DNA of 64,000 bases from the NCBI RefSeq assembly GCF_000828915.1, contig NZ_AP014569.1:2513501-2577500 (forward strand), given 5' to 3'. Shown in pieces: positions 26,601-38,572 of this stretch. The first letter of the stretch is position 1; the number at the start of each line of letters is the position of its first letter. The position numbers were made by a program, and so were the translations under genes. The stretch is from Serpentinimonas maccroryi. Lineage in GTDB: Bacteria; Pseudomonadota; Gammaproteobacteria; Burkholderiales; Burkholderiaceae_C. The notes beneath the pieces are model-generated. The model saw only the letters and a program-made list of their open reading frames with translations, made no database searches and was not told the origin of the DNA.

Positions 26601-27525
26601 AGGGCAGCAACTGTCCGAAGCGCGCCGCCAGAAAACCCTCGCCGCGCTCGAGGATGAAGTAGCGAAAGGCCTCGGCCGCCGGCGAGAGCACTTTCGACAA
26701 GGTGTGCACCAGATTCCACGCCCGCACCACCGGCGTGGCCTCCACCTCGAGCCGGGCAATCAGGCCGTGCTGCAGTTCCAACCCGATGGTGTGCAGCGAC
26801 AAAAAGCTCAAGCCCATGCCGGCCATCACCGCCTGCTTGATGGCCTCGTTGCTCGACATCTCCATCACCACGCGCGGCTGCAAGCGGGTGCTTTGCAAAA
26901 ACTTCTCCATCGCCGCCCGGGTGCCCGAGCCGCGCTCGCGCACGATGAAGCCATAGGGCTCCAGCGCTTGCGCCGTGGGGTGGCCGATTTTGAGCAGCGG
27001 GTGATCGATCGAGGCCACGAACACCAGCGGGTTGGCGGCAAAGGGTTCGGTGCGCGTGGCCAGTTCTTTGGGCGGCTGGCCCATGATGGCGATATCGACT
27101 TCACCGCCTTGCAGCATGCGCAGCAGCTGGTCGTGGTTGCCCAACACCAGCCGCGTTTCCACGCCCGCGTGTTCGAGCCGGAACTGGCCGATCAGGTGCG
27201 GCAAAAAATACTGCGCCGTGCCCACCATGCCGATCGTCAGCTGCCCAACCTCGACCCGTTTGAGGCGCGCGGCGGCGTCTTGGGCGTCTTTGAGCGTGGC
27301 CAAAATCTTGCGCGCATAGACCAGCATGTACTCGCCGGCGGTGGTCAGCGACACCTTGCGGCCGCTGCGCTCGAACAGCGGCAGCCCCACGTTGTCTTCC
27401 AACTCCTTGATTTGCATGGTCACGGCAGGCGGCGTGAGGTGCAGGGCTTCGGCGGCGCGGGCAAAACTGAGGTGGCGCGCGACCTCAGTGAAAACCCTGA
27501 GTTGGCGAAAGGTGGTGTTTTTCAC
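26578..27525 (-). CDS. cbbR: Second CbbR, LysR-type regulator of the cbb operon
   Basis: This is a 315-residue LysR protein with a helix-turn-helix (LRVFTEVARHLSFARAAEALHLTPPAVTMQIKEL), DIAIMGQPPKELA and VRERGSGTRAAME, the same CbbR-specific segments as the first copy. It is divergent from cbbY across 99 bases, exactly as cbbR is placed beside the cbb operon in Cupriavidus. Having one regulator per fixation operon suggests separate control of RuBisCO/carboxysome and RuBP regeneration. Its last 23 bases overlap pyk. Confidence 0.9.
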   Translation of the reverse strand: MKNTTFRQLRVFTEVARHLSFARAAEALHLTPPAVTMQIKELEDNVGLPLFERSGRKVSLTTAGEYMLVYARKILATLKDAQDAAARLKRVEVGQLTIGMVGTAQYFLPHLIGQFRLEHAGVETRLVLGNHDQLLRMLQGGEVDIAIMGQPPKELATRTEPFAANPLVFVASIDHPLLKIGHPTAQALEPYGFIVRERGSGTRAAMEKFLQSTRLQPRVVMEMSSNEAIKQAVMAGMGLSFLSLHTIGLELQHGLIARLEVEATPVVRAWNLVHTLSKVLSPAAEAFRYFILERGEGFLAARFGQLLPFNPPAKF

Positions 27526-27557
27526 TCAGCTTATCCTGAATCGGTTGTGAATAAAAC

Positions 27558-27591
27558 GTAAATTTACCTTATCTGGCTTTGAAACTACATT
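27558..27591 (+). promoter_or_regulatory. cbb operon promoter with overlapping CbbR-type dyad
   Basis: The perfect palindrome GTAAATTTAC (27558-27567) overlaps a possible -35 box TTTACC (27563-27568). This is followed after 17 bases by TACATT (27586-27591) as a -10 box, about 33 bases upstream of the cbbY ATG. The dyad differs by one base from GTAAACTTAC in the cbbL-cbbR region. Placement over the -35 box is typical of LysR-activated promoters. Function is inferred. Confidence 0.6.
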
Positions 27592-27624
27592 GCGGTTTCC
27601 CCCTAAATTTGCACGCCGCTTTCT

Positions 27625-28401
27625 ATGCTCAATGCCCTGATCTTCGACGTCGATGGCACCCTGGCCGACACCGAGAGCGTGCACCTCGCAGCGTTCAACC
27701 ACGCCTTCGCGCAAGAGGGGCTGGGCTGGCATTGGGACGTGCCGCTCTACACCCAACTGCTCGACGTCTCGGGCGGCAAAGAGCGCCTGCTGCACTACTG
27801 GCGCATGGTGCAGCCGGGTCTGAAAGAGGTCGATGGCGGCGCCGTGCGCGACACCGTGGCGCGGCTGCACGAAATCAAAACCGCTTGCTACGAGCAAGCC
27901 ATCAGCGCCGGCGCGGTGGCGCTGCGCCCGGGCGTGCTCACGCTCATGCAGGCCGCGCTCAACCAGGGCCTGCAGCTGGCGATCGCCACCACCACCTCGC
28001 CGGTGAACATCGCGGCGCTGCTGCGCACGGCCATCGGGCCAGACTGGCGCAGCCACTTTCTGGCCATCGGCGACGCCAGCAACGCGCCCCTCAAAAAACC
28101 GCACCCGCAGGTCTATCTCAAGGTGCTGGCCGACATGCGCCTCGACCCGGCGCAGTGCGTGGCCTTCGAGGACTCGGCCAATGGCCTGCAGTCGGCCACG
28201 GCGGCGGGGCTGGCAACCGTCATCACCCCCAGCAGCTACACCGCGCAGCACGATTTTGGCACCGCGCTGCGCGTGCTGCCCGACTTGAGCCAGCTCGATT
28301 TGGGGCAGTTGCGCCAGTGGTTGGTCGAGCGCGAAGCCACTCGGGCCACCCTTGGCGCCCGGCGCCCAGCGGCCAAGCCCCAGGGCGGCACCAAACGTTG
28401 A
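27625..28401 (+). CDS. cbbY: CbbY, HAD-family sugar phosphatase
   Basis: The protein has the HAD motif I DVDGTLADTE near residue 8, a Ser/Thr motif (TTTSPVN), the motif III lysine LKKPHPQVY, and motif IV FEDSANG. CbbY homologues hydrolyse xylulose-1,5-bisphosphate, a RuBisCO misfire inhibitor, in plants and Rhodobacter; that activity is inferred here. It is the first gene of the Calvin-cycle operon, where Cupriavidus would have cbbL, cbbS and cbbX in front. Confidence 0.88.
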   Translation: MLNALIFDVDGTLADTESVHLAAFNHAFAQEGLGWHWDVPLYTQLLDVSGGKERLLHYWRMVQPGLKEVDGGAVRDTVARLHEIKTACYEQAISAGAVALRPGVLTLMQAALNQGLQLAIATTTSPVNIAALLRTAIGPDWRSHFLAIGDASNAPLKKPHPQVYLKVLADMRLDPAQCVAFEDSANGLQSATAAGLATVITPSSYTAQHDFGTALRVLPDLSQLDLGQLRQWLVEREATRATLGARRPAAKPQGGTKR

Positions 28402-28454
28402 CGCCCCCAATCTCCAGCCGCCCCCCACTTTCATAAAAACCACCGAGACAAACC

Positions 28455-29549
28455 ATGCTCCAGACCAACCGCTCCACGCTGACCCAGTTTTTGATCGAGG
28501 AGCGGCGCCGCTTCCCGCAGGCCAGCGGCGACTTCAACGCCCTCATCCTCGATGTGACCTTGGCTTGCAAAGCGATTGCGCGCACCGTGGCCTATGGCGA
28601 ACTCGGGGGGGCCATGGGCAACTATGCGCCCGAGGTTGGTGGCAGCGTCAACGTGCAGGGCGAAACGCAGAAAAAACTCGACGTGCTGAGCAACGAATTG
28701 TTCCTGCAGCGCACCGAGTGGTCGGGCCACTTGGCGGGCATGGCGTCCGAAGAAATGGACTTGCCGTATCAAATCCCGGTGCAGTACCCGCGCGGCCACT
28801 ACCTGCTGGTGTTCGACCCGCTCGACGGCTCGAGCAACATCGATGTCAACGTCTCGGTGGGCAGCATTTTTTCGGTGCTGCGCGCCCCCAAAGAGGTGGT
28901 TGAAAGCGGCCGCGATGTGGTTGAAGCCGATTTTTTTCAGCCCGGCGCTACCCAAATGGCCGCCGGTTACGCCATCTACGGCCCCACCACCATGCTGATC
29001 CTGACCGTGGGCCGCGGCGTCAACGGCTTTACGTTGGACCCGAACCTGGGTGAATTCATGCTCACGCATCCCGACATGAAGGTGCCGCCGGATACGCAGG
29101 AGTTTGCCATCAACGCCTCCAACAGCCGCTTCTGGGAGGCGCCGGTCAAGCGCTACGTCGATGAATGCCTGGCCGGCAAGACGGGGGTGCGCGGCAAAGA
29201 CTTTAATATGCGCTGGATCGCCTCGATGGTGGCCGAGGCGCACCGCATCCTGATGCGTGGCGGCGTCTTCATGTACCCGCGCGACACCAAAGACCCGCTC
29301 AAGCCGGGCCGGCTGCGCCTGCTCTACGAAGCCAACCCGGTCGGGATGCTCATGGAGCAAGCCGGGGGCCGCGCCAGCACCGGGCGCGAGCCCATGATGG
29401 ACGTGGTTCCGACCTCGCTGCACCAGCGCATTGGCTTGGTGTTTGGCAGCAAGAACGAAGTTGAGCGCATCGAGCGCTACCACCGCGAACCCGCGCAGGC
29501 CAAAGAGGGCGAGCCGCTGTTCGCTTCGCGCTCGTTGTTCAGAGACTGA
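28455..29549 (+). CDS. cbbF: Fructose-1,6-bisphosphatase class I (also sedoheptulose bisphosphatase in this pathway)
   Basis: This 364-residue protein has the metal-binding [20 protein letters not shown] segment and the conserved [25 protein letters not shown] and [24 protein letters not shown] regions. It dephosphorylates fructose-1,6-bisphosphate, and in autotrophs often also sedoheptulose-1,7-bisphosphate, in RuBP regeneration. It is 53 bases downstream of cbbY and 53 upstream of cbbP, and is evidently co-transcribed with both. Confidence 0.96.
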   Translation: MLQTNRSTLTQFLIEERRRFPQASGDFNALILDVTLACKAIARTVAYGELGGAMGNYAPEVGGSVNVQGETQKKLDVLSNELFLQRTEWSGHLAGMASEEMDLPYQIPVQYPRGHYLLVFDPLDGSSNIDVNVSVGSIFSVLRAPKEVVESGRDVVEADFFQPGATQMAAGYAIYGPTTMLILTVGRGVNGFTLDPNLGEFMLTHPDMKVPPDTQEFAINASNSRFWEAPVKRYVDECLAGKTGVRGKDFNMRWIASMVAEAHRILMRGGVFMYPRDTKDPLKPGRLRLLYEANPVGMLMEQAGGRASTGREPMMDVVPTSLHQRIGLVFGSKNEVERIERYHREPAQAKEGEPLFASRSLFRD

Positions 29550-29602
29550 AGCCCTGCCGCGGCGCAAGCCGCCCTTAGCCATACACAATCTAGGAGACCG
29601 CC

Positions 29603-30487
29603 ATGTCTGAACGCCACCCCATCATCGCCATCACCGGTTCATCGGGTGCCGGCACCTCGACCGTCACGCGCACCTTTCAGAACATTTTTAGGCGCGAGGG
29701 CGTCAAGGCCGCCGTGATCGAAGGCGACAGCTTCCACCGCTTTGAGCGTAAGGCCATGAAGCAGCGCATGGCCGAGGAGGAGGCCGGCGGCAACCGGCAC
29801 TTCAGCCACTTTGGCGCCGAGGGCAATATGTTCGAGCAGCTCGAGGCGCTGTTTCGCGATTACGCGGCCAGCGGTCAAGGCAAAAGCCGCCTGTACCTGC
29901 ACAACGAGCTCGAGGCCGCGCCCTACGGACTAGAGCCCGGCACCTTTACCCCGTGGACCGACTTGCCCGCCGGCACCGATTTGCTGTTCTACGAGGGCCT
30001 GCACGGCGCCGTCAAGACCGAGACCGTGGATGTGGCGCGCTACCCCGATTTGCTCATCGGCGTGGTGCCGACCATCAACCTCGAGTGGATTCAGAAGCTG
30101 ATCCGCGACAAAACCCAGCGCGGCTACAGCCAAGAGGCGGTGGTGGACACGATTTTGCGCCGCATGCCCGACTACGTGAACTACATCGTGCCGCAGTTTG
30201 GCCTCACGCACGTCAACTTCCAGCGCGTGCCGGTGGTGGACACCTCGAACCCGTTCATCACGCGCGACATCCCCACCGCCGACGAAAGCGTGTGCGTGGT
30301 GCGTTTTGCCCAGCCCAAGGGCATCGATTTCCAGTATTTGCTGAGTATGATCAACGGGTCGTGGATGAGCCGCGCCAACACCATCGTGGTGCCCGGGGGC
30401 AAGATGGAACTGACGATGCAGCTCATCTTCACGCCCTTCATCTGGCGCATGATGGAGCGCAAAAAGCGTGCGCTCGGTCTGGCCTGA
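29603..30487 (+). CDS. cbbP: Phosphoribulokinase
   Basis: This 294-residue class I (bacterial) PRK has the P-loop GSSGAGTST at 12-20, the IEGDSFHRFER segment, FYEGLHG, and the C-terminal FTPFIWRMMERKKRALG tail. It phosphorylates ribulose-5-phosphate to the RuBisCO substrate and is diagnostic of the Calvin cycle. A GGAG-like site (TAGGAGACC) precedes the ATG. Bacterial PRKs of this octameric class are usually activated by NADH. Confidence 0.97.
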   Translation: MSERHPIIAITGSSGAGTSTVTRTFQNIFRREGVKAAVIEGDSFHRFERKAMKQRMAEEEAGGNRHFSHFGAEGNMFEQLEALFRDYAASGQGKSRLYLHNELEAAPYGLEPGTFTPWTDLPAGTDLLFYEGLHGAVKTETVDVARYPDLLIGVVPTINLEWIQKLIRDKTQRGYSQEAVVDTILRRMPDYVNYIVPQFGLTHVNFQRVPVVDTSNPFITRDIPTADESVCVVRFAQPKGIDFQYLLSMINGSWMSRANTIVVPGGKMELTMQLIFTPFIWRMMERKKRALGLA

Positions 30488-30514
30488 AACTGATTCCGAC
30501 CTCAAACTCTACGC

Positions 30515-32536
30515 ATGAACACCCCCACCCCCGAACTGGCGCGCCAGATGGCGAACGCGATCCGCATGTTGGCCGTCGATGCCGTGGAAAAAGCCAAGAG
30601 CGGCCACCCCGGCGCCCCGATGGGCATGGCCGAGATCGCCGAAGTGCTCTGGAACCGCCACCTCAAGCACAACCCCACGAACCCGCTCTGGCCCGACCGC
30701 GACCGCTTCGTGCTCTCCAACGGCCACGGTTCGATGCTCATCTACGCGCTGCTGCACCTGAGCGGCTACGACCTGCCGCTGAGCGAGCTGCAAAACTTTC
30801 GCCAACTGCACAGCAAGACCGCCGGGCACCCCGAAGTCGGCATCACCCCGGGGGTGGAGACCACCACCGGCCCGCTGGGGCAGGGCTTGGCCAACGCGGT
30901 CGGCATGGCGCTGGCCGAAAAGCTGCTGGCGGCCGAATTCAACCGCCCCGGCCACCGCGTGGTCGATCACCACACCTACGTCTTTTTGGGCGACGGCTGC
31001 CTGATGGAGGGCATCAGCCACGAAGTCTGTTCGCTCGCCGGCACGCTGCGCCTGCCCAAGCTGATCGCTTTTTACGACGACAACGGCATCAGCATCGACG
31101 GCCACGTCGAGGGCTGGTTCACCGACGACACGCCCAAGCGCTTCGAGGCCTATGGCTGGAACGTGATCGCGCGCGTCGATGGCCACGACCCGGCGGCGGT
31201 GGACGCGGCGCTGCGGCAAGCCAAACAGCAATCCGCCGCCGCCGACGGCAAGCCGACCCTGATCTGCTGCCAGACCGTGATCGGCAAGGGCGCGCCCAAC
31301 AAAGCCGGCACCCACGACGTGCACGGCGCCGCCTTGGGCGCGGCCGAAGTCGCGGCCACCCGCGCCGCGCTGGGCTGGGAGCACGCCCCGTTCGTGGTGC
31401 CGGCCGACGTCGCCGCCGCGTGGGATGCGCGCGCCGCCGGCGCCCAAGCCGAGGCCGAATGGCAGCAGCGCTGGCAAGCCTATGGCCGCGAATTTCCGCA
31501 ACAGGCGGCCGAGTTCGAGCGCCGCATGGCGGGCCAGCTGCCGCCCGACTTTGAAGCCCGCCTGCCGGCGCTGCTGGAGGCCATCGCGGCCAAGCCCGAA
31601 GCCATCGCCACGCGCAAAGCGAGCCAAAACGCGCTCGACGCGCTGGCGCCGCTGCTGCCCGAGTTCTTTGGCGGCAGCGCCGACCTCACCGGCTCCAACC
31701 TGACCAATTTCAAGGGCTGCGTCAAGGCCGGCCGCGACACCTGGGGCAACCACCTGAGCTACGGCGTGCGCGAGTTCGGCATGGCCGCGATCATGAACGG
31801 CATCGCCCTGCACGGCGGCTACCTGCCCTACGGCGGCACCTTCCTCACTTTTAGCGACTACTCGCGCAACGCCATCCGCATGGCGGCGCTGATGAAGCAG
31901 CGCGTGATCCACGTCTTCACCCACGACAGCATCGGCTTGGGTGAAGACGGCCCCACGCACCAGTCGATCGAGCACGTGCCGAGCCTGCGCCTGATCCCGA
32001 ACCTCGACGTCTGGCGCCCGGCCGACGGGCTCGAGACCGCCGTGGCTTGGGCTTGCGCGATCGAGCGCCGCGACGGCCCGGCGGCCCTGTGCCTGTCGCG
32101 CCAGAACCTGCCGCGCGTGAGCACGCTGGCGCAGGCCGACGCCATCCGCCAGGGCGGCTACGTGCTGGCAGAAGTGGCCGCTGCGCAGGCGCTGATCGTG
32201 GCCACCGGTTCCGAGGTCGAAATCGCCTTGCAGGCCCAAGCCCTGCTGGCCGCCGAGGGCGTGCGCGTGCGCGTGGTGTCGATGCCTTGCACCAACGTGT
32301 TCGACCGCCAGCCGCCAGCTTACCAAGACCAGGTGCTGCCGCCGGGGCTGCCGGCGCTGGCGCTGGAGGCGGCGCAGCCCGACTTTTGGCACAAGTACGT
32401 GGGCCGCAGCGGCAAGGTGCTGGGCATCGCCACCTATGGCGAATCGGCCCCGGCCAAAGACCTGTATCGCCACTTTGGCCTCACGCCCGAGCGCGCCGCC
32501 GACGCGGTGCGCGCCCTGCTGCGCCGCAGCGTCTGA
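30515..32536 (+). CDS. cbbT: Transketolase
   Basis: This 673-residue enzyme moves two-carbon units between sugar phosphates using thiamine diphosphate. The ThDP-binding [12 protein letters not shown] and the surrounding Mg2+ site, the N-terminal [12 protein letters not shown], and the pyrimidine domain motif [15 protein letters not shown] with [12 protein letters not shown] are intact. It is 27 bases downstream of cbbP in the same operon. Confidence 0.97.
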   Translation: MNTPTPELARQMANAIRMLAVDAVEKAKSGHPGAPMGMAEIAEVLWNRHLKHNPTNPLWPDRDRFVLSNGHGSMLIYALLHLSGYDLPLSELQNFRQLHSKTAGHPEVGITPGVETTTGPLGQGLANAVGMALAEKLLAAEFNRPGHRVVDHHTYVFLGDGCLMEGISHEVCSLAGTLRLPKLIAFYDDNGISIDGHVEGWFTDDTPKRFEAYGWNVIARVDGHDPAAVDAALRQAKQQSAAADGKPTLICCQTVIGKGAPNKAGTHDVHGAALGAAEVAATRAALGWEHAPFVVPADVAAAWDARAAGAQAEAEWQQRWQAYGREFPQQAAEFERRMAGQLPPDFEARLPALLEAIAAKPEAIATRKASQNALDALAPLLPEFFGGSADLTGSNLTNFKGCVKAGRDTWGNHLSYGVREFGMAAIMNGIALHGGYLPYGGTFLTFSDYSRNAIRMAALMKQRVIHVFTHDSIGLGEDGPTHQSIEHVPSLRLIPNLDVWRPADGLETAVAWACAIERRDGPAALCLSRQNLPRVSTLAQADAIRQGGYVLAEVAAAQALIVATGSEVEIALQAQALLAAEGVRVRVVSMPCTNVFDRQPPAYQDQVLPPGLPALALEAAQPDFWHKYVGRSGKVLGIATYGESAPAKDLYRHFGLTPERAADAVRALLRRSV

Positions 32537-32616
32537 AACTTTGGCTCGAACTCTTAGAGCCCACCCCCTAGCCAACCCTTACAGCCCAGCCCCCAGCACA
32601 CCCCTTGCCGCACGAC

Positions 32617-34385
<1,769 letters not shown>

Positions 34386-34398
34386 CCAAGGGCGCGCG

Positions 34399-35589
34399 AT
34401 GAACTTCCTGCGTTTTTCTGATGTATGCGCCAGTGGCCAGGCCACGGGCAAGCGGGTGTTCATCCGCGCCGACCTGAACGTGCCGCTGACCCCGGACGGC
34501 CAGATCAGCGAAGACACGCGGGTGCGCGCCAGCATGCCGGCGGTGCGCATGGCGCTCGACGCCGGCGCGGCGGTGATGGTGACCTCGCACCTCGGGCGCC
34601 CAAGCGAAGGCGTGTGGCGCCCCGTGGACTCGCTGGCCCCGGTGGCGGCGCGCATGGCCGAGCTGCTGGGCCGCCCGGTGCCCTTGGTCGCCGACTGGGT
34701 CGATGGTGGCTTCGAGGTGCAGCCGGGCCAGGTGGTGCTGCTGGAAAACTGCCGCCTCAACCCCGGCGAGAAGAAAAACAGCCCGCAGCTGGCGGCCAAG
34801 CTCGGGCGCTTGTGCGATATTTTTGTGCACGACGCCTTTGGCACCGCGCACCGCGCCGAAGCCAGCACCTACGGCATCGCCGAGACCGCGCCGCTGGCTT
34901 GCGCCGGCCCGCTGCTGGCGGCCGAAATGGACGCCATCGGCCTGGCGCTGGCCAACCCCAAGCGCCCGCTGCTGGCGATCGTGGCCGGCTCCAAGGTCAG
35001 CACCAAGCTGAGCATTTTGCAAAGCCTGTCCGACAAGGTCGATGGCCTGATCGTGGGCGGCGGCATCGCCAACACCTTCATGCTCGCCGCCGGGCTGCCG
35101 ATCGGCCACAGCCTGGCCGAGCCGGACCTGGTGGAGCAAGCGCGCAGCGTGATGCAAGCCATGAAGGCGCGCGGGGCCGAGGTGCCCATCCCCACCGACG
35201 TGGTGGTGGCCAAGCGCTTTGCCGCCGACGCCGAGGCCTGCGTCAAAGCGGTGGCCGACGTGGCCGCCGACGACCTGATCTTGGACATCGGCCCCGAGAC
35301 CGCCGCGCGGCTGGCGGCGATGCTCGAGCGCGCCGGCACCATCGTCTGGAACGGCCCGGTGGGCGTGTTCGAGTTCGACGCTTTTGCACTAGGCACCGAG
35401 GCCATCGCGCGCGCCATCGCCGCCAGCCCGGCCTTCAGCATCGCCGGTGGCGGCGACACGCTGGCGGCCATCGCCAAATACGGCATCGAGTCGCAAGTCG
35501 GCTACATCTCCACCGGCGGCGGCGCCTTCCTCGAAGTGCTCGAGGGCAAAACGCTGCCGGCTTTCGAGGTGCTGGCGCGGCGCGCCTGA
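34399..35589 (+). CDS. cbbK: Phosphoglycerate kinase
   Basis: The 396-residue enzyme catalyses ATP-dependent phosphorylation of 3-phosphoglycerate, the first RuBisCO product. Motifs are [52 protein letters not shown] and the nucleotide-binding [13 protein letters not shown]...[12 protein letters not shown]. The ATG at 34399 gives the conserved N terminus; the open frame from 34258 is inside cbbG and is rejected. Confidence 0.96.
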   Translation: MNFLRFSDVCASGQATGKRVFIRADLNVPLTPDGQISEDTRVRASMPAVRMALDAGAAVMVTSHLGRPSEGVWRPVDSLAPVAARMAELLGRPVPLVADWVDGGFEVQPGQVVLLENCRLNPGEKKNSPQLAAKLGRLCDIFVHDAFGTAHRAEASTYGIAETAPLACAGPLLAAEMDAIGLALANPKRPLLAIVAGSKVSTKLSILQSLSDKVDGLIVGGGIANTFMLAAGLPIGHSLAEPDLVEQARSVMQAMKARGAEVPIPTDVVVAKRFAADAEACVKAVADVAADDLILDIGPETAARLAAMLERAGTIVWNGPVGVFEFDAFALGTEAIARAIAASPAFSIAGGGDTLAAIAKYGIESQVGYISTGGGAFLEVLEGKTLPAFEVLARRA

Positions 35590-35654
35590 GAGGCTGCAAG
35601 CCTCTGCGAGCTTCCCCTTTTACACCCCCCCAGCCCCGACCGAGAGGATTTACC

Positions 35655-36722
35655 ATGGCCCTGATTTCATTGCGACAACTGCTGGACCACGCCGCCGAGC
35701 ACGGCTACGGTCTGCCCGCCTTCAACGTCAACAACCTCGAGCAGGTGCAGGCCATCATGCAGGCCGCCGCGGCGGTCAACAGCCCGGTGATTCTGCAAGG
35801 TTCGGCCGGGGCGCGCGCCTACGCCGGCGAGCCCTTTTTGCGCCACCTGATCGCCGCCGCCATCGAGATGTACCCGCACATCCCGGTCTGTATGCACCAA
35901 GACCACGGCGCCACGCCGGGCGTGTGCTTTCGCTCCATCCAGTCGGGCTTTAGCTCGGTGATGATGGACGGCAGCCTGCGCGAAGACGGCAAAACCCCGG
36001 CCAGCTACGAGTACAACGTTGAAGTCACGCGCAAAGTGGTCGAGCTCGCGCACGCCTGCGGCGTCTCGGTCGAAGGCGAGCTGGGCTGCTTGGGCTCGCT
36101 CGAAACCGGCAAAGCCGGCGAGGAAGACGGCCACGGCGCTGAAGGCGAGCTCGACCACTCGATGCTGCTCACCGACCCCGACGAAGCCGCCGACTTCGTG
36201 CAAAAAACCCAAGTCGATGCGCTGGCCATCGCCATCGGCACCAGCCACGGCGCCTACAAGTTCAGCAGCAAGCCCACCGGCAAGGTGCTGCGCATCGACC
36301 GCGTCAAAGCCATCCACCAGCGCATCCCCAACGTGCACCTGGTGATGCACGGCAGTTCGAGCGTGCCCGAAGACTGGCTGGCGGTCATCAACCAGCACGG
36401 CGGCGACATGGGCCAGACCTACGGCGTGCCGGTGGAAGAAATCGTCGAAGGCATCAAAAACGGCGTGCGCAAGGTCAACATCGACACCGATTTGCGCATG
36501 GCCAGCACTGGTGCCATCCGCCGCCACTTGGCCACCGATCGCAAAAACTTCGACCCGCGCAAATTCCTCAAAGAAGCCACCAAAGCCATGCAAGCGATCT
36601 GCGAAGACCGCTACCGCGCCTTTGGCTCGGCCGGCATGGCGTCCAAAATTGGCGCCATCTACTCGCTGGAAGCGATGCAAAAGCGCTACGACAAAGGCGA
36701 GCTCAAACCGCTGATCGGCTAA
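35655..36722 (+). CDS. cbbA: Fructose-bisphosphate aldolase class II
   Basis: This 355-residue zinc-dependent aldolase has [27 protein letters not shown] with zinc-binding histidines, and [24 protein letters not shown] and [11 protein letters not shown] follow, then [11 protein letters not shown]. It joins triose phosphates in RuBP regeneration. It is the last gene of the cbb operon: the terminator begins 75 bases after the stop. GAGAGGA precedes the ATG at 35655. Confidence 0.96.
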   Translation: MALISLRQLLDHAAEHGYGLPAFNVNNLEQVQAIMQAAAAVNSPVILQGSAGARAYAGEPFLRHLIAAAIEMYPHIPVCMHQDHGATPGVCFRSIQSGFSSVMMDGSLREDGKTPASYEYNVEVTRKVVELAHACGVSVEGELGCLGSLETGKAGEEDGHGAEGELDHSMLLTDPDEAADFVQKTQVDALAIAIGTSHGAYKFSSKPTGKVLRIDRVKAIHQRIPNVHLVMHGSSSVPEDWLAVINQHGGDMGQTYGVPVEEIVEGIKNGVRKVNIDTDLRMASTGAIRRHLATDRKNFDPRKFLKEATKAMQAICEDRYRAFGSAGMASKIGAIYSLEAMQKRYDKGELKPLIG

Positions 36723-36796
36723 ACACCAAAGCCACCCCAAGCCTGCATGGCAGGAGGTGGCAGTATTGGGCAGGAACCACAATCCCTGCGCACCGA

Positions 36797-36824
36797 CCCC
36801 CGCCCACAAAGCGGGGGTTTTTTT
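36797..36824 (+). terminator. Rho-independent terminator of the cbb operon
   Basis: CCCCCGC - 7-base loop - GCGGGGG is followed directly by seven T residues: a strong intrinsic terminator for transcription coming from cbbA. The T tract overlaps the stop codon of the convergent sbtB gene. On the minus strand no T run follows, so it should not terminate sbtB. Confidence 0.93.
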
Positions 36825-37149
36825 ATGCGCCGGCTGGAGCCTCAGCCACCTTGCGTGGCAGGATCTGGATGTCTTGCACGATCGCCTTGATGCGGTAGCC
36901 GCGCTCCATCAGAGCGTCGATGTCTTCAAGCACCCCGACCAGACGCCGCTCCGACAGAATGATGTGGATCATCACATTGCTGTCGCTGGGCAGGGTGCCG
37001 GTGTTGAGCCCCGAGGTGCCGGCGCCGGTGACCGTGGAGATGGTGTAGCCGCCGATGCCGCGCGGGGCCAGGGTTTCAATCACCATGCGCTGCAAGGGCT
37101 TGGCGGCGATCAGGATGAGCATCTTTTTTTGTTCGAGTTGGCGTTTCAT
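36823..37149 (-). CDS. sbtB: SbtB-like PII-family regulator of bicarbonate transport
   Basis: This 108-residue PII-like protein (KKMLILIAAKPLQRMVIETLAPRGIGGYTIST ... SNVMIHIILSERRLVGVLEDIDALMERGYRIKAIVQDIQIL) has the ferredoxin-like core and a T-loop region around GAGTSGLNTG. SbtB binds adenine nucleotides and docks on SbtA from the cytoplasmic side to close it. The C-terminal CGPxGC R-loop of some cyanobacterial SbtB proteins is absent. The ATG at 37149 follows GGAG; the longer frame to 37260 is rejected. It follows sbtA on the same strand. Confidence 0.85.
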   Translation of the reverse strand: MKRQLEQKKMLILIAAKPLQRMVIETLAPRGIGGYTISTVTGAGTSGLNTGTLPSDSNVMIHIILSERRLVGVLEDIDALMERGYRIKAIVQDIQILPRKVAEAPAGA

Positions 37150-37319
37150 GGCGGGTCTCCAGAGAGTTTCAATGGGCTGACGGGGTTTGAGGGCTTGTAG
37201 GTCTTGGTGGGCTTTAGCATGCTGGTGTTGCAGCAGCGCCGACAGCTCGGCGCTGCGCAACAGTATGGCTTTGGGTATTCAAAAGGTCATTACAGCCCAC
37301 AGATATCAGCAAACGGTTT

Positions 37320-38321
37320 TTAAGTGAAGTTATACAGCCAAAGAGCATAGCTGTAAAACAACGGCAAACCCAGCAGCAGGTTGAAGGGCAGCGTGATGCC
37401 CAACGACGAAGTCAGGTAGATGCCCGGGTTGGCCTCAGGCAGCGAAGCGCGGCAGGCCGCAGGCGCGTCGATGAACGAGGCGCTGGCGCACAGGGCCCCA
37501 AAGACGAAGGAGCTGCCTATGTCCAGCCCGATCAACTGCGCCAGCGTAACCCCGACTATTCCATTAAAAGCCGGTACCAAGGTGCCAAAGCCGAGCATGA
37601 ACCAGCCCACCTCACGAAAGGCGCGTATGTGGCGCGCCGCCGTCATGCCCATCTCGAGCAAGAAAAGCATCAAAATGCCGCGGAACAGGTCGTCGTAAAA
37701 AGGAGCAATCCGCTCCCATTGCGAATCGCTGGTCAAGGCACCGATGGCAATGCCGCCGCCAAGCAAGATGATGCCGCGCCCGCGCAACGTGTCGAGCAGC
37801 AGTTCGCCTACGCGAATCTGGTTTTTGTTTCCTGGATTGTTGGCCGCCAGTTCGCGCGCCATGGCCACGCGCGCGATCAGCAGCGAAAAGATGATGGCAA
37901 ACTCCATCAGCGCCACCATCGCCACCATGTAGCCGGCGGCTGGGGTGCCCATGGCAGTGGCCAGGGTAAGCGAGGAGAAAAAGGTGGCGGTCGAGACCGA
38001 GCCGTAGTGCGCCGCCAGCGCCGCCGCGTTGCTGATGTCAAAGCGCCCCAGCAGCCGCGTTACTGAATAGACAAAAAGCGGTATGGCCAAGACCATGAAC
38101 AGCGTCAGCCCGATCAGGGGGAGGAGCCCGCCTAGGTCGGCCTGCGCAAGCTCGCGCCCGCCCTCGAGACCGATGGAAAACAGCAAGTAGATCGCCAGCA
38201 GGCTGACTACTGCAGCAGGCAGCTCGAGTTCGCTGCGCAAAAAACCCGCAATTGCCCCCAAAACGAAGGCCAGGATGATGGGCTGGATGAGGTTGGCGAT
38301 GAGTAAGTCGAAGCCAGGCAT
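37320..38321 (-). CDS. sbtA: SbtA, sodium-dependent bicarbonate transporter
   Basis: This 333-residue membrane protein has about ten hydrophobic segments in two inverted halves. Conserved features are LFSIGLEGGRELA, AAHYGSVSTATF with small polar residues in a broken helix, LLEMGMTAAR, and ASASFIDAPAACR. Family knowledge: SbtA (DUF897) is a high-affinity Na+-bicarbonate symporter of the CO2-concentrating mechanism. It sits next to the Calvin operon and near the carboxysome locus, completing the CCM with the carboxysome. There is a 170-base gap before sbtB with no gene seen in it. Confidence 0.92.
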   Translation of the reverse strand: MPGFDLLIANLIQPIILAFVLGAIAGFLRSELELPAAVVSLLAIYLLFSIGLEGGRELAQADLGGLLPLIGLTLFMVLAIPLFVYSVTRLLGRFDISNAAALAAHYGSVSTATFFSSLTLATAMGTPAAGYMVAMVALMEFAIIFSLLIARVAMARELAANNPGNKNQIRVGELLLDTLRGRGIILLGGGIAIGALTSDSQWERIAPFYDDLFRGILMLFLLEMGMTAARHIRAFREVGWFMLGFGTLVPAFNGIVGVTLAQLIGLDIGSSFVFGALCASASFIDAPAACRASLPEANPGIYLTSSLGITLPFNLLLGLPLFYSYALWLYNFT

Positions 38322-38390
38322 GGTGTCACTTTCAGTTGTTGCTCAGGGCAGTTGCGCATTAGACCGATGATGATGATTCAGGTAAAGTCA

Positions 38391-38401
38391 TAAATAATTT
38401 A
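38391..38401. promoter_or_regulatory. AT-rich dyad upstream of sbtA
   Basis: The palindrome TAAAT-A-ATTTA lies about 70 bases upstream of the sbtA start in an otherwise GC-rich region, with TATAAA available as a minus-strand -10 box. It resembles the half-sites of the CbbR-type dyads, but weakly. CbbR or another LysR control of sbtA is possible and unproven. Confidence 0.35.
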
Positions 38402-38572
38402 TAGTCGAGTAAGGTGAAAATTAACCATGACCGCTGGCCCAAACTGAGCCGACGCAAAAGGCTGGGCTTAGAATGAGCGCCAGCCGCTGGGGCGCACGCA
38501 GGGCCAGTCTTGCGCGCCCACGCCCGCGCTTGCCTTGTCTGACCACCTCGCCACGTTGGAGGCAACACACCT

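Noticed and set aside
36797..36824. Bidirectional terminator serving sbtB as well as cbbA
   Set aside because: On the minus strand the stem is not followed by a T tract.
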